A program made the position numbers and the translations under genes. This document shows positions 21,074 through 31,515 of a stretch of 64,000 nucleotides of DNA, one piece after another (position 1 is the stretch's first letter; each line of letters begins with the position of its first letter). This stretch comes from an uncultured Eubacteriales bacterium (GTDB lineage: Bacteria > Bacillota > Clostridia > Christensenellales > Borkfalkiaceae). Location: positions 1-64,000 of the forward strand of contig CATKEF010000034.1 of the NCBI GenBank assembly GCA_949747905.1, given 5' to 3'. The notes below the pieces were generated by a model. The model had not been told where the DNA came from. It saw only the letters and a program-made list of their open reading frames with translations, and made no database searches.

Positions 21074-23025
21074 ACTATCCTTTTGAACATTTTCTCGATT
21101 TCACGCCTTGAAAGCGTTACACAGACAGGTCTTCCGTGCGGACATTTCAGTCCGGAGTTTCCGTCGAGCATTTCGAATAAAGCTGAAATTTCCTGCTCGG
21201 AAAGCGCCATTCCGCCTTTGATTGCATGTTTACAAGCAGTCATAGCAATTTTATCTTTCAGCAATTCCTCCAGCTTAATATCTTTTAGCCCGTCCAAATC
21301 GGACAAAATTTCGTCGAAAAATTCTTTTATATTTATATTTTGTAAATCAACTGGCACTTCGTCCACCCTGAAAGAATCGATGCCGAATTCCGAAATACCG
21401 AACCCCATTGAACGCAGCAACCTGAGTTTATCGCTCATGAACCGAGTTTCTTCGGGATTCGTCTCAAATATATAGGGACACAAAAGCATCTGCCCCGGCA
21501 CCTGTCTTTGGGCGAGTTTCTCCATGAGGGAATCGTAAATCAGTCTTTCATGTGCTGCGTGCTGGTCTATTAAATAAACAATATCGCCGGATTCGTAAAT
21601 GAGATAAGTGTTGAATAATCTGCCCTTATATTCACCCGACCGCAAATCGAATTTCTGTTGACGCGCAATTTCGGAAGGCATTTCACGTATTGGATGAGCT
21701 GCGTTTTTAAAAAAGTCGGGATAAACGGTATCATCCGAAACGCTCATATAGCTTTTTTCGATTTTAGGCATAAACTCATGCAAAGGCAAATCGCTCGAAG
21801 GGTCAAAATAATCTTTTTTCGCCTGTTCGGGCTCGTCGGACCGAACATTCCGCTCATCGCCAATCCGTTTCGGAGTTTCATTTTCGGCATCGGCATTCAA
21901 GTCGTATAACAACGTATCCGAATAAATATCTTTGTTTTTCGAAATATTTTTGGAACTGAGACCAAGAAATAAACCGCCGTCGCATTTTCTGTTATTTGTT
22001 TCAGAAGGTTTTTCGTCGGTAATTACATATTGAGCAGCTTTAGCCGTTCCGTCAAGAACAGAAGATACAATCTTATAAACAACCCCGAAAATAAATTTAT
22101 TGTCAACAAATCTTACATCGGCTTTATTCGGATGAACGTTGACGTCTACAATGTCGGTCGGCACATCGATATTAAGAACGTAAAAAGGAAACTGTCTTTT
22201 CATCATATAGCTTGCATAGGCGTTATTAATCGCAGTCGCTATCGTATTATTGACAATATACCTCCCGTTAAGAAACACGCTCTGATAACTTTTGTTCGCC
22301 TTGAAAAAATTCTGATTACCAATATAACCGTACAACCTGATTCCGTCGCGCTCCGCGTCGATTTTAATACATTCAGAAAGTATTTTTGCGCCGTAAACTT
22401 GCGCCATCGCCTCGTCCGAACCTCCGCCGAACGATTGCAACACACATTTTCCGTCTGCAAAGTATTTGAACGATACGGCAGGATTGCCGAGAATATAGCG
22501 AGTCACAAAACCGGTAATATCCGTTTCCTCTTTTTTATCCGATTTCAAAAATTTGGCGCGAACCGGAGTATTATAAAATAAATCGCGCACGGAAACCGTC
22601 GTTCCCTTCTCCAATGCCGCGGGAATCACGTCTCCTATCTTACCATCCTCGCAAACAATCTTATATGCAGGGTTGCCTGCCGTAACCGATACGATTTCCG
22701 TCCCGGAAATTGCCGAAATGCTTGCCAGCGCCTCACCCCTAAAACCGAGCGTCGTTATACTGTCCAAATCTTCGGCACATGAAATTTTACTTGTCGCATG
22801 CGGCAAAAACGCCGCCCGCATATCGTCGCGGTCTATTCCCGAACCGTTGTCGACAACTTTAATAAGCTGCTTGCCGCCTTTTTCGATATATATTTCTATT
22901 TCGCTTGCCTTTGCGTCCAGACTGTTTTCAATCAGCTCTTTGACTGCGGAATACGGTCTGTCAACAACCTCGCCGGCTGCTATTCTGTTGTAGACCTGTT
23001 TTGTAAGGATATTAATTTTTTTCAT
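21070..23025 (-). CDS. mutL: DNA mismatch repair protein MutL
   Basis: IAAGEVVDRPYSAVKELIENSLDA, GFRGEALASISA, C-terminal DQHAAHERLIYD and CPHGRPVCVTLSRREIEKMF. Confidence 0.96.
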   Translation of the reverse strand: MKKINILTKQVYNRIAAGEVVDRPYSAVKELIENSLDAKASEIEIYIEKGGKQLIKVVDNGSGIDRDDMRAAFLPHATSKISCAEDLDSITTLGFRGEALASISAISGTEIVSVTAGNPAYKIVCEDGKIGDVIPAALEKGTTVSVRDLFYNTPVRAKFLKSDKKEETDITGFVTRYILGNPAVSFKYFADGKCVLQSFGGGSDEAMAQVYGAKILSECIKIDAERDGIRLYGYIGNQNFFKANKSYQSVFLNGRYIVNNTIATAINNAYASYMMKRQFPFYVLNIDVPTDIVDVNVHPNKADVRFVDNKFIFGVVYKIVSSVLDGTAKAAQYVITDEKPSETNNRKCDGGLFLGLSSKNISKNKDIYSDTLLYDLNADAENETPKRIGDERNVRSDEPEQAKKDYFDPSSDLPLHEFMPKIEKSYMSVSDDTVYPDFFKNAAHPIREMPSEIARQQKFDLRSGEYKGRLFNTYLIYESGDIVYLIDQHAAHERLIYDSLMEKLAQRQVPGQMLLCPYIFETNPEETRFMSDKLRLLRSMGFGISEFGIDSFRVDEVPVDLQNINIKEFFDEILSDLDGLKDIKLEELLKDKIAMTACKHAIKGGMALSEQEISALFEMLDGNSGLKCPHGRPVCVTLSRREIEKMFKRIV

Positions 23026-25594
23026 TCTTCACCTTTTCGACAAGGTCACTCACCAAAAGAAAAGCCTGCATTGGCGAGAGATTGTTCAAATCGACGTCGG
23101 CAAGAATTCTTTCCGCTTCGGAACGGTTATCCGTTGTATTCTCTTCGCCTGATTCAATGTGAGATTTTTCGCCATTTTCAACAAGTCTGAGAATTTCTTT
23201 CGCCCTGTCAGTAACTCTCGCAGGAATTCCCGCAAGCGAAGCAACCTCTATTCCGAAACTGCGGTTTGCACCGCCGCGCATTATTTTACGCAAAAAGACC
23301 ACGCTACCGTTCAATTCCCGTACGGCAACCTTATAGTTTTTTATTCCGTCAAGTTTTGTTTCCAATTCCGTCAGTTCGTGATAATGAGTGGCAAACATCG
23401 TTTTTGCACCTATAGAACCGGTCAGATATTCGATTACAGCCCAAGCAATGCTCAAACCGTCGTATGTAGAAGTCCCCCTGCCCACTTCGTCCAGAATAAG
23501 CAGACTGTTTTTTGTCGCATTCTGAATTATCGTGGCAACCTCAATCATTTCAACCATAAATGTGCTCTGGTCCGAAATCAGATTATCGCTCGCCCCGACC
23601 CTCGTAAATATTCTGTCGACAAGAGGTATGCTCGCAGATTTTGCAGGAACAAAGCATCCAAGATGAGCCATAAGAACTATTACCGCAGTCTGCCTCATGT
23701 ATGTACTCTTACCCGCCATATTCGGACCGGTGATAATCATCGTCCTGTTTTCCCCCTCGTCAAGCAAGGTGTCGTTGGAAATAAACTGAGATTTGGAAAT
23801 AGCTTCCACAACCGGATGTCGTCCCTCTTTTATAATAAGCGGCTTATCGGAGGAAGTAATTTCAGGACGAACGTATTTATTCGTTTTAGCAATCTCCGCA
23901 AACGAGACAAGCACGTCCAAAAGCGCAACGGCAACCGAAATAGCCTTGAATTTGTCAAGGTTTTCGGCGAGGATGCTTTTCAGATTTTCATAAAGCTGAA
24001 CTTCGAGTTTAAGTGCAAGCTCTTCGCTCGAAAGAATTTTTTCTTCGAGTTGTTTTAACTCGTCGGTCGTAAATCTCTCCGAATTGGCGAGAGTCTGACG
24101 ACGCTGATAACTTATAGGAACTTTATCGAGCGACGACTTTGTTATTTCTATATAATAACCGAACACCCTGTTGTAATTGATTCGCAGATTTTTTATGCCG
24201 GTAGCCTCGCGTTCGCGGGTCTCGATTTCATAAATAAGTTTGCTGCCGTTCTTTTTTATGTTTCTGAGTTCATTCAGTTCGGCGTTATACGAATCTTTTA
24301 AATAGCCGCCGTCTTTCATTGTGGGCGGAGGGTTTTCGACTATTGCGCTTTCAATCAGATTGACTAAATTACCGAGGTCATAGAGCCCCGCCGCGATGTC
24401 TTTGATAATTTTGGAACAGAATCCCGATAAATTAAATTTCAAATTTGGTATAACGGAAAGCGAACGGGCCAAAGCGTTGCAATCTTTCGGCAATACGGTG
24501 TTATTGCTTATTTTTCCCGCTATTCTTTCAACATCCTTAACTTCTTTCAGAAGCTCCGAAACGGCAAGACGCACAACGGTTGCGTCAAATAATTCGCCGA
24601 CACCGTCCAGCCTGTAATTTATATCCGAAACGTTACAGAGCGGATTCAATACCACCGAGTTCAGATACCTTGCGCCCATAGGCGTTCTCGTCTTATCCAA
24701 AAGCCATAAAAGCGTTCCGTAACCTTTATTCTCGCTCATATTTTTTACAAGCTCAAGGTTTTTAACGGCAGTCGTATCCAACTGCATAAATTTTTCGTTT
24801 ACAATATATTTTACGTTATCGATAATTCGGAGCGCATGCATCTGAGTTTCTTTAAGATACTCCAAAAGCGCGCCGGTTGCAGAAATAGCGTAGTCTTTTC
24901 CCGAAATCGGAAAAGCCGATAATGTATTTACATTGAATTGTTCCAAAAGCCGTCTTTCCGCTGCCGCATACCCGAAAGACCATTCCGGCAAATTTGAAAA
25001 CGGAGGAAGAACTCCCCGCCTCACTTCCGGACAATCCTTTACCGCAAACAGCATCGAATCGTTACAGATTATCTCTTTTACGTCGAGTTTGGACATCTGC
25101 ATAAAACATTTTTTTATCGACTGGTCGCCGTAATATTCGGTAGCCGACAGTTCCCCGGTAGTTATATCCGCCCATGCCAAAGCAACGCATTCTTCAGTTT
25201 TATAAACACAACAAATGAAATTGTTTTCTTTTTCATTAAGATTATCCGCGTTCAGCGTTCCGGGTGTTACAACCCGCACAACGTCGCGCTTGACTATTCC
25301 TTTTGCGGCAGACGCGCTTTCAAGCTGCTCGCAAATCGCAACTTTTTCGCCTAGTCCGACCAATTTTGTTATGTACTGTTCAACGGCGTGATACGGAACT
25401 CCGCACATCGGCGCGCGTGTTTCAAGCCCGCAATCTCTGCCCGTCAGCGTCAAATCAAGCATTTCCGAAGCCTTGACGGCGTCATCGAAAAACATTTCGT
25501 AAAAATCACCGAGCCTGTACAGTATTATGCAGTCTTTATATCTGTCTTTCACAGACAGATAATGTTGCATCATCAAAGAAAGCCCTTTAGCCAT
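23012..25594 (-). CDS. mutS: DNA mismatch repair protein MutS
   Basis: GDFYEMFFDDA, TGPNMAGKSTYMRQTA, DEVGRGTSTYDGLSIAWA, FATHYHELT. Confidence 0.97.
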   Translation of the reverse strand: MAKGLSLMMQHYLSVKDRYKDCIILYRLGDFYEMFFDDAVKASEMLDLTLTGRDCGLETRAPMCGVPYHAVEQYITKLVGLGEKVAICEQLESASAAKGIVKRDVVRVVTPGTLNADNLNEKENNFICCVYKTEECVALAWADITTGELSATEYYGDQSIKKCFMQMSKLDVKEIICNDSMLFAVKDCPEVRRGVLPPFSNLPEWSFGYAAAERRLLEQFNVNTLSAFPISGKDYAISATGALLEYLKETQMHALRIIDNVKYIVNEKFMQLDTTAVKNLELVKNMSENKGYGTLLWLLDKTRTPMGARYLNSVVLNPLCNVSDINYRLDGVGELFDATVVRLAVSELLKEVKDVERIAGKISNNTVLPKDCNALARSLSVIPNLKFNLSGFCSKIIKDIAAGLYDLGNLVNLIESAIVENPPPTMKDGGYLKDSYNAELNELRNIKKNGSKLIYEIETREREATGIKNLRINYNRVFGYYIEITKSSLDKVPISYQRRQTLANSERFTTDELKQLEEKILSSEELALKLEVQLYENLKSILAENLDKFKAISVAVALLDVLVSFAEIAKTNKYVRPEITSSDKPLIIKEGRHPVVEAISKSQFISNDTLLDEGENRTMIITGPNMAGKSTYMRQTAVIVLMAHLGCFVPAKSASIPLVDRIFTRVGASDNLISDQSTFMVEMIEVATIIQNATKNSLLILDEVGRGTSTYDGLSIAWAVIEYLTGSIGAKTMFATHYHELTELETKLDGIKNYKVAVRELNGSVVFLRKIMRGGANRSFGIEVASLAGIPARVTDRAKEILRLVENGEKSHIESGEENTTDNRSEAERILADVDLNNLSPMQAFLLVSDLVEKVKNEKN

Positions 25595-26942
25595 TTATCA
25601 CCTCACCGAAGAGAGACACGCCGTTTGCCAAGCCTATTTTAACGTTAACGAATTCCCCGAACATATCCGCGGTGCCCGAAAAATAAGCCATTTTCCCGGA
25701 CTCGTCTCTGCCGAAATACAGTTTTCTCTTTTCGTCATATCCCTCGCACAATATCTCAACGATTTTACCGACGTATTCAGACGACTGTCCGCGCGTCTGC
25801 GCATTGACGATTTCGATAAGTCTCATTATTCTGTCCTTGGAGACCTCTTCGGGTATTTGTCCCTCCATTTTCGAAGCCACCGTGCCGTCGCGCCTGGAAT
25901 AAACGAAAGTAAACGCCGAAGAGTATTCCGCGGTTTTTACGAGTTCGCACGTTTGTAAGAAATCTTCCTCTGTTTCGCCGGGGAATCCCACAATTATATC
26001 GGTTGTAACAGCGCAGTCGGGAATATATTTTCTGAGCGTACCGATTTTATCCATATATTCGGAAACGGTATATTTTCTGTTCATCGCTTTAAGAATCTTG
26101 TCGGAACCGCTCTGAACAGGCAAATGCACGAGATTGCAAATTTTCCGTTCTTCCCCAATAACTTTTGCAAGTTCTTCGGAAAAATCTTTGGGATGGCTTG
26201 TCATAAATCTTATTCGGAATTTCCCGTCTATTGCCGCAATCTTTTTTAAAAGTTCGGGGAAAGAAATATCGTCGGTACCATTAGCGTAAGAATTCACGTT
26301 CTGCCCGAGCAGTGTAATCTCTTTATACCCAAGTGACACAAGATATTTCGCTTCTTTAATTATATCTTCCGAACGTCTGCTGCGCTCCCTGCCGCGAACG
26401 TAAGGCACAATGCAGTACGTACAGAAATTATTGCATCCGTAAGTTATATTCAACCAGGCGTTCGGGTAGCTTGTCCTTAAAGGCTCTATCCCTTCACACA
26501 CCGCTCCGCAATCTTCCTCGATTTCTATAACAGCTTTTTTACGGGTTTGCTTTTTTAATATATAATCTTTCAGCTTGCCGAGATTGTGCGTCCCGAAAAT
26601 TATATCAACGTACGGGAATTTTGAATGCAACACGTCGGCTTTACCTATTTGCTGTGTCAGACATCCGCCGACTGCAATAATCATATCTTTTTTACGTGCT
26701 TTGAGCTTTTTGAGCATACCGATATTGCCGAAGGCATGATTTTCCGCGTTTTCGCGTATACAGCATGTGTTAAAAACCACGATATCGGCGTCTTCGGCGT
26801 TTTCGCAACTCTCGTATCCGAGCCCGGAAAGAATTCCCGCAATTTTCTCAGATTCGTGCACATTCATCTGACAACCGTATGTAGTTATGTGATAATACTT
26901 AGACATATAAACAATTATACAATTTTTACGATTTTTTTTCAA
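25587..26942 (-). CDS. miaB: tRNA-2-methylthio-N6-dimethylallyladenosine synthase
   Basis: TTYGCQMNVHESEKI, radical SAM CNNFCTYCIVPYVRGRERSR, TRAM-like C-terminus; start may be MSKYYHITTYGCQ (26906). Confidence 0.95.
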   Translation of the reverse strand: MKKNRKNCIIVYMSKYYHITTYGCQMNVHESEKIAGILSGLGYESCENAEDADIVVFNTCCIRENAENHAFGNIGMLKKLKARKKDMIIAVGGCLTQQIGKADVLHSKFPYVDIIFGTHNLGKLKDYILKKQTRKKAVIEIEEDCGAVCEGIEPLRTSYPNAWLNITYGCNNFCTYCIVPYVRGRERSRRSEDIIKEAKYLVSLGYKEITLLGQNVNSYANGTDDISFPELLKKIAAIDGKFRIRFMTSHPKDFSEELAKVIGEERKICNLVHLPVQSGSDKILKAMNRKYTVSEYMDKIGTLRKYIPDCAVTTDIIVGFPGETEEDFLQTCELVKTAEYSSAFTFVYSRRDGTVASKMEGQIPEEVSKDRIMRLIEIVNAQTRGQSSEYVGKIVEILCEGYDEKRKLYFGRDESGKMAYFSGTADMFGEFVNVKIGLANGVSLFGEVING

Positions 26943-26984
26943 ATGTTTTGCAACAATAATTTAATTTTATAAATACTATTTATA

Positions 26985-29207
26985 ATGACTAAATTTTTAA
27001 AGATATCGCTGATAATTTTTTTAAGCATGCTCACCGTGTTTTGCGCGCTGTTTTTTACTTATTTAATAATTACAAAGGATGCTCATCTCGACGTAAATAA
27101 ACTGGTTAATCCCGACCAAAGCATCATTATCTATGACGACGAAGGAAATAAAATAATAGACGCTTCTGTACAGAATAAGCATAAAAGCGTAAAAATCGAG
27201 GAGCTTTCCAACCACACGATAAACGCTTTCATAGCTTCGGAAGACAGAAATTTTTATTCTCACAATGGTTTGAACTACAAAAGAATGTTCAAAGCGCTCT
27301 ATAAAAATATTATTTCGGGCTCGTTCAAAGAAGGCGCCTCCACAATAAGTCAGCAGCTAATCAAAAATACACATCTGTCCAACGACAAAACCATAACGAG
27401 AAAACTGAAAGAAATAAAACTTACAAAAAAACTTGAAAAACGGTACGCTAAAGACGAAATTCTGGAAATGTACCTTAACACTATTTATTTCGGTCACCAC
27501 TGCTACGGACTTCAAAGCGCTTCCGAGTTTTATTTCGATAAGAAAGCGGAAGAACTGTCCTTAACCGAAAGCGCAACTTTAGTCGGATTACTGACCTCTC
27601 CGAACAACTTCTCTCCCTTTAAAAATCCCGAAAAAAGCCTTAAACGGAGAAATACCGTCTTAAACGCGATGCACGAATGCGGATATATTGATGAAAAAAC
27701 ACTCGAAACATCAAAAAACAAACCGCTGGAAGCAGTGCCCAACGGTAGCGGCGACAAAAATTCAGATTATCTGAGTGCCGTTTTCGACGAAATCGAAGAA
27801 ACGAATATCGATTTTTACGCGCTCACCGACGGCTGCAAAATTATGACGTATCTGGACACAGATTTGCAAAATTATATCGAGAGCATGAATTTCAACTGCG
27901 ACAACGCAGTAATCGTGACAACTGCGGCGGGCGGAGTTTCGGCATTCAAGTCAACCATCCAAGGAGCAAGAAGGCAACCCGGCTCCACCATCAAACCTTT
28001 AGCCGTCTACGCTCCGGCAATCGAAGAAAAGTTAATAAATACTTACACCTGGATTCTTGACGAGAAAACCGATTTCGGGGGCTATAAACCCGAAAACCAC
28101 GACAAAAAAGAACACGGATACGTAACAGTCACCGAAAGCGTAAAAAACAGTTACAATATTCCGGCAGTAAAAACATTGAACACTCTTACAATACCGAAAT
28201 CGGAAAAATACCTGACAAAAATGAATATAAAATTAGACGACGAGGAAAAAAACCTTTCTCTTGCGCTCGGCGGCATGAAATACGGTCTGAGCCTCAAAGA
28301 ATTATCCGACCGATACGGAATTTTCAGAAACTGCGGTAACTATTCGCCGACGCGATTCATTAAAGAGATTGTCTCTAAAGACGGAAAAACTCTTTACAGA
28401 CGCGAAAACGTCTATGGAAGAGTATTTTCCGAAGGAACCGCCTCGCTTATCAACGGTATGCTGATTGAAACGGCAAAAACGGGCACTGCAAAGAAACTTT
28501 CAGGGCTCGGATACGACGTAGCGGCAAAAACAGGCACGTGCGGGAATTCATCCGGCAATACAGATGCCTATGCAATGTGTTATACTTCGGAACACAATAT
28601 CGGAGTATGGTTGGGAGACAAAAACAATAAACGCCTTAAAATCACCGGCGGCGGAGACGGGTGCGAAGCCGCTAAAAGCATATTAAAGAAACTGTATGAC
28701 GGCAGAAAGCCCGCAAATCTCGACACTGTAAGCGGCACGAGCAGCATAGAAATAGATGCCGAAGATTATTATTCAAACAGAAAAGCCGTTATAGCGGACA
28801 ATCTTTCCCCAACACTCAACAAATTGCAATGCAGAACCCTGAAAGGAAATGAACCGAAAGAAATTTCAACCAAATTTTCATCCCCATCGATATGCGACCC
28901 TAAAATCTTTATAAAAAATGAGACCGTTAACATAGAACTATGTCAAACAAAGTACTATTCATATGTGGTAAAAAGAGCATCCGGGTCACAAATTTCAGTT
29001 ATATATGATGGAAAATGGAAAAAAATAATCAGCGATATACCGCCTGAAGGCGAATATATCTATTCTGTTACACCCTATTTTTTAAACGGCGAAAATAAAA
29101 TTTACGGAAAGGAAATCACCCTTCCCGCAATAAGTTTAACAAAAAACGGAAATTCTCCGCAAATAAAAATACCCGACCTTGTAAACAAGGACTGGTACAA
29201 CTTATAA
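26985..29207 (+). CDS. Class A penicillin-binding protein (PBP1A-like transglycosylase/transpeptidase)
   Basis: FIASEDRNFYSHNGLNYKRM, GASTISQQLIKN (GT51); QPGSTIKPLAVY, NSYN, AAKTGT (transpeptidase SxxK, SxN, KTG). Confidence 0.94.
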   Translation: MTKFLKISLIIFLSMLTVFCALFFTYLIITKDAHLDVNKLVNPDQSIIIYDDEGNKIIDASVQNKHKSVKIEELSNHTINAFIASEDRNFYSHNGLNYKRMFKALYKNIISGSFKEGASTISQQLIKNTHLSNDKTITRKLKEIKLTKKLEKRYAKDEILEMYLNTIYFGHHCYGLQSASEFYFDKKAEELSLTESATLVGLLTSPNNFSPFKNPEKSLKRRNTVLNAMHECGYIDEKTLETSKNKPLEAVPNGSGDKNSDYLSAVFDEIEETNIDFYALTDGCKIMTYLDTDLQNYIESMNFNCDNAVIVTTAAGGVSAFKSTIQGARRQPGSTIKPLAVYAPAIEEKLINTYTWILDEKTDFGGYKPENHDKKEHGYVTVTESVKNSYNIPAVKTLNTLTIPKSEKYLTKMNIKLDDEEKNLSLALGGMKYGLSLKELSDRYGIFRNCGNYSPTRFIKEIVSKDGKTLYRRENVYGRVFSEGTASLINGMLIETAKTGTAKKLSGLGYDVAAKTGTCGNSSGNTDAYAMCYTSEHNIGVWLGDKNNKRLKITGGGDGCEAAKSILKKLYDGRKPANLDTVSGTSSIEIDAEDYYSNRKAVIADNLSPTLNKLQCRTLKGNEPKEISTKFSSPSICDPKIFIKNETVNIELCQTKYYSYVVKRASGSQISVIYDGKWKKIISDIPPEGEYIYSVTPYFLNGENKIYGKEITLPAISLTKNGNSPQIKIPDLVNKDWYNL

Positions 29208-29234
29208 TAAGAGCGCCGAGAGGCGCTCTTATTA
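29205..29234. terminator. Shared bidirectional terminator between the PBP and thiI (contains both stop codons)
   Basis: TAATAAGAGCGCC GAG AGGCGCTCTTATTA inverted repeat between convergent genes. Confidence 0.75.
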
Positions 29235-30386
29235 TAATGAAACAATCTCCAAAGTCGACAAACTCTCGCTTATCAGTGTCTGTACGTCAAGTTTTGCCTC
29301 TTCTTCGAGAATACTTTTCATAGTCGGTTTAATAACGGGATGTCTCGGTAAAAACACGGTACAGCAATCTTCATAAGGCTGAATCGATATCTCAAAAGCC
29401 CCCATACTTCTGCTACGTTCTATTATTTCTTCTTTATCGAATCCGCATAAAGGGCGAAGCACGGGTAAAGAATTTACTACGCTGTTAGAAGAAGTTATTC
29501 CCTCAATAGTCTGACTGGCAACCTGTCCGAGACTTTCTCCCGTAATCAGACATTGCGCACCGCATCTTTCGGCAATTTTTTCCGCAATTGCAAACATAAA
29601 TCGCCTAAGAAGCGTTACCATATATTCGCCATTACATTTTTTATGAATTTCTTCCTGTATCCGCGTAACGGAAACTATATGCAATTTCGTCCCGCATGAA
29701 AATCCGGACAACACTTTTGCGAGAGATATAACCTTATCCCGCGCCTGAAGATTCGTATACGGATAGCTGTGAAAATGAATGCAATCTACCGACATGCCGC
29801 GCTTTGCGAGCATATGTCCGGCAACCGGACTGTCAATGCCGCCGGATATAAGCAAAAGCCCTTTTCCGGAAGTCCCAACAGGCATCCCTCCGGCGCCTTT
29901 TATAAACTCATTGAAAACCAACGTCGTACCGTTCTCTCGTACGTCTAAATTTATTTCGAACTGCGGAGAATGTACGTCAACCGACAGATTATTGTTATAA
30001 GCAAGCAATCTTCCACCGATTTGAGCGCTAATCTGCATAGAATTCAAATAAAATGTCTTATCTGCTCTATGCGTTACCACTTTAAAAGTTCCCGTTTTAT
30101 TGCAAACGTCTTTAGCCGCGACGAATATCGATTCCATATCCGAGTTTACTTTCAAAGCAACGCTCATAGAATGAATACCGAAAACTTTTTTCAGTCTCGA
30201 TAATATGTCGTCGATGCACTCTACATCGAAATTTTCAATCAGATAGCGCCCGCTCTGTCTTCTGATTTCGTGTTTTAACCCTTTCAGGGTTTTTTCCATA
30301 TTTATTCCGAAAACACGTTCGAAATATCCTCTGTTTTTACCTTTAAGATGTATTTCTGAGTATCTTACTATTATAACTTTTTCCAT
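29232..30386 (-). CDS. thiI: tRNA 4-thiouridine synthetase ThiI
   Basis: THUMP domain then LLLISGGIDSPVAGHMLAKRG PP-loop; adjacent to a cysteine desulfurase. Confidence 0.95.
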   Translation of the reverse strand: MEKVIIVRYSEIHLKGKNRGYFERVFGINMEKTLKGLKHEIRRQSGRYLIENFDVECIDDILSRLKKVFGIHSMSVALKVNSDMESIFVAAKDVCNKTGTFKVVTHRADKTFYLNSMQISAQIGGRLLAYNNNLSVDVHSPQFEINLDVRENGTTLVFNEFIKGAGGMPVGTSGKGLLLISGGIDSPVAGHMLAKRGMSVDCIHFHSYPYTNLQARDKVISLAKVLSGFSCGTKLHIVSVTRIQEEIHKKCNGEYMVTLLRRFMFAIAEKIAERCGAQCLITGESLGQVASQTIEGITSSNSVVNSLPVLRPLCGFDKEEIIERSRSMGAFEISIQPYEDCCTVFLPRHPVIKPTMKSILEEEAKLDVQTLISESLSTLEIVSL

Positions 30387-30387
30387 A

Positions 30388-31515
30388 TTATGCCATCATA
30401 TTTTTTCTGTTCCCGACTATCTCATTCAGCATCTCTGCCGCCGCGAGAACGTCCGACTGCTCCGTTTCGGGAGACAAGCTCAATCTCAGAACGCCGCCCG
30501 CCGCATTCTCGCTCAAGCCGCAGGCAAGTATCACCCTGGAATATCGCTTCTTTTCATTGGACGAGCAAGCAGAACCCGTTCCGATTATCAAGCCCCTGTC
30601 ATCCGCCTCATGAAGAATAGTTTCCCCGCGCACGCCTTCTGCGTATACCGAAAGAATATACGGAGAACTGTTTGCGCCGGAAATCTTCGTGAAAAGAGAT
30701 TTGTTCAGATTTTTTATCAATAAGTTGCGGTTAAACAGAACTTTTTCGTAATTGTCCGAAATATTATTGTAGCGTTTAATCGAAGCATATTCGAACAATT
30801 TTATTCCGAATACATTTTCCGTACCGCTTCTCAATCCACTCTCCTGCCCGCCGCCGTAAATATACGGTTTCAGAATCAGGTTCTTACGCTTTATTAATGC
30901 GCCGCACCCTTTCATTCCGCCGATTTTATGAGCGCTCACCGAGTACAAGTCGATGTCCCTTGTAAGTCTGAAAGGTATTTTCCCGAACGCCTGAACACCG
31001 TCCGAATGAAACAAGGTAAATTTATTTTTCGATTTTACAGATGCGGCAAGTTTCGCAACATCGTTGACCGCTCCCGTTTCATTGTTTACATGTATAACCG
31101 ATACCAAAGATGTTTTATCGTCAATCAGTTTCAACAAATTCTCTTCGTTTACGCTACCGTCCGAATTCAATGCCGCGAATCGCACTTCCGTTCCGCGTTG
31201 CCTCAATTCGTTTACAGCCGAAAATACAGCCGAATGCTCCCCGAACGTTGTAACGATATTGCCGCGCCGTCCGCCGCAAAATATCGCCTGATTATCGGCT
31301 TCCGTTCCGCAGGACGTGAAAATCAGGTCGAAATGTTGAGGAGATGCCAACAAAGAAACTATATTTTCGCGCGCGGAACTCAACTCTTTGCTAATTCTAT
31401 ATCCGTCACGATATAGAGCGGACGGATTATAAAATTCTTCGTTCAAATATTTTTCGGCTGCTTTCAGACACTCAGTATCAGGTTTTGTTGTCGCCGCATT
31501 ATCAAGATAAATCAT
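30388..31515 (-). CDS. Cysteine desulfurase (NifS/IscS family)
   Basis: YLDNAATTKPD, SAHKIGGMKGCGALI, IGTGSACSSNEKK. Confidence 0.94.
   Translation of the reverse strand: MIYLDNAATTKPDTECLKAAEKYLNEEFYNPSALYRDGYRISKELSSARENIVSLLASPQHFDLIFTSCGTEADNQAIFCGGRRGNIVTTFGEHSAVFSAVNELRQRGTEVRFAALNSDGSVNEENLLKLIDDKTSLVSVIHVNNETGAVNDVAKLAASVKSKNKFTLFHSDGVQAFGKIPFRLTRDIDLYSVSAHKIGGMKGCGALIKRKNLILKPYIYGGGQESGLRSGTENVFGIKLFEYASIKRYNNISDNYEKVLFNRNLLIKNLNKSLFTKISGANSSPYILSVYAEGVRGETILHEADDRGLIIGTGSACSSNEKKRYSRVILACGLSENAAGGVLRLSLSPETEQSDVLAAAEMLNEIVGNRKNMMA

Noticed and set aside
23159-24058. 299-aa plus-strand ORF opposite mutS
   Set aside because: Antisense to MutS core motifs; no start context or domain.
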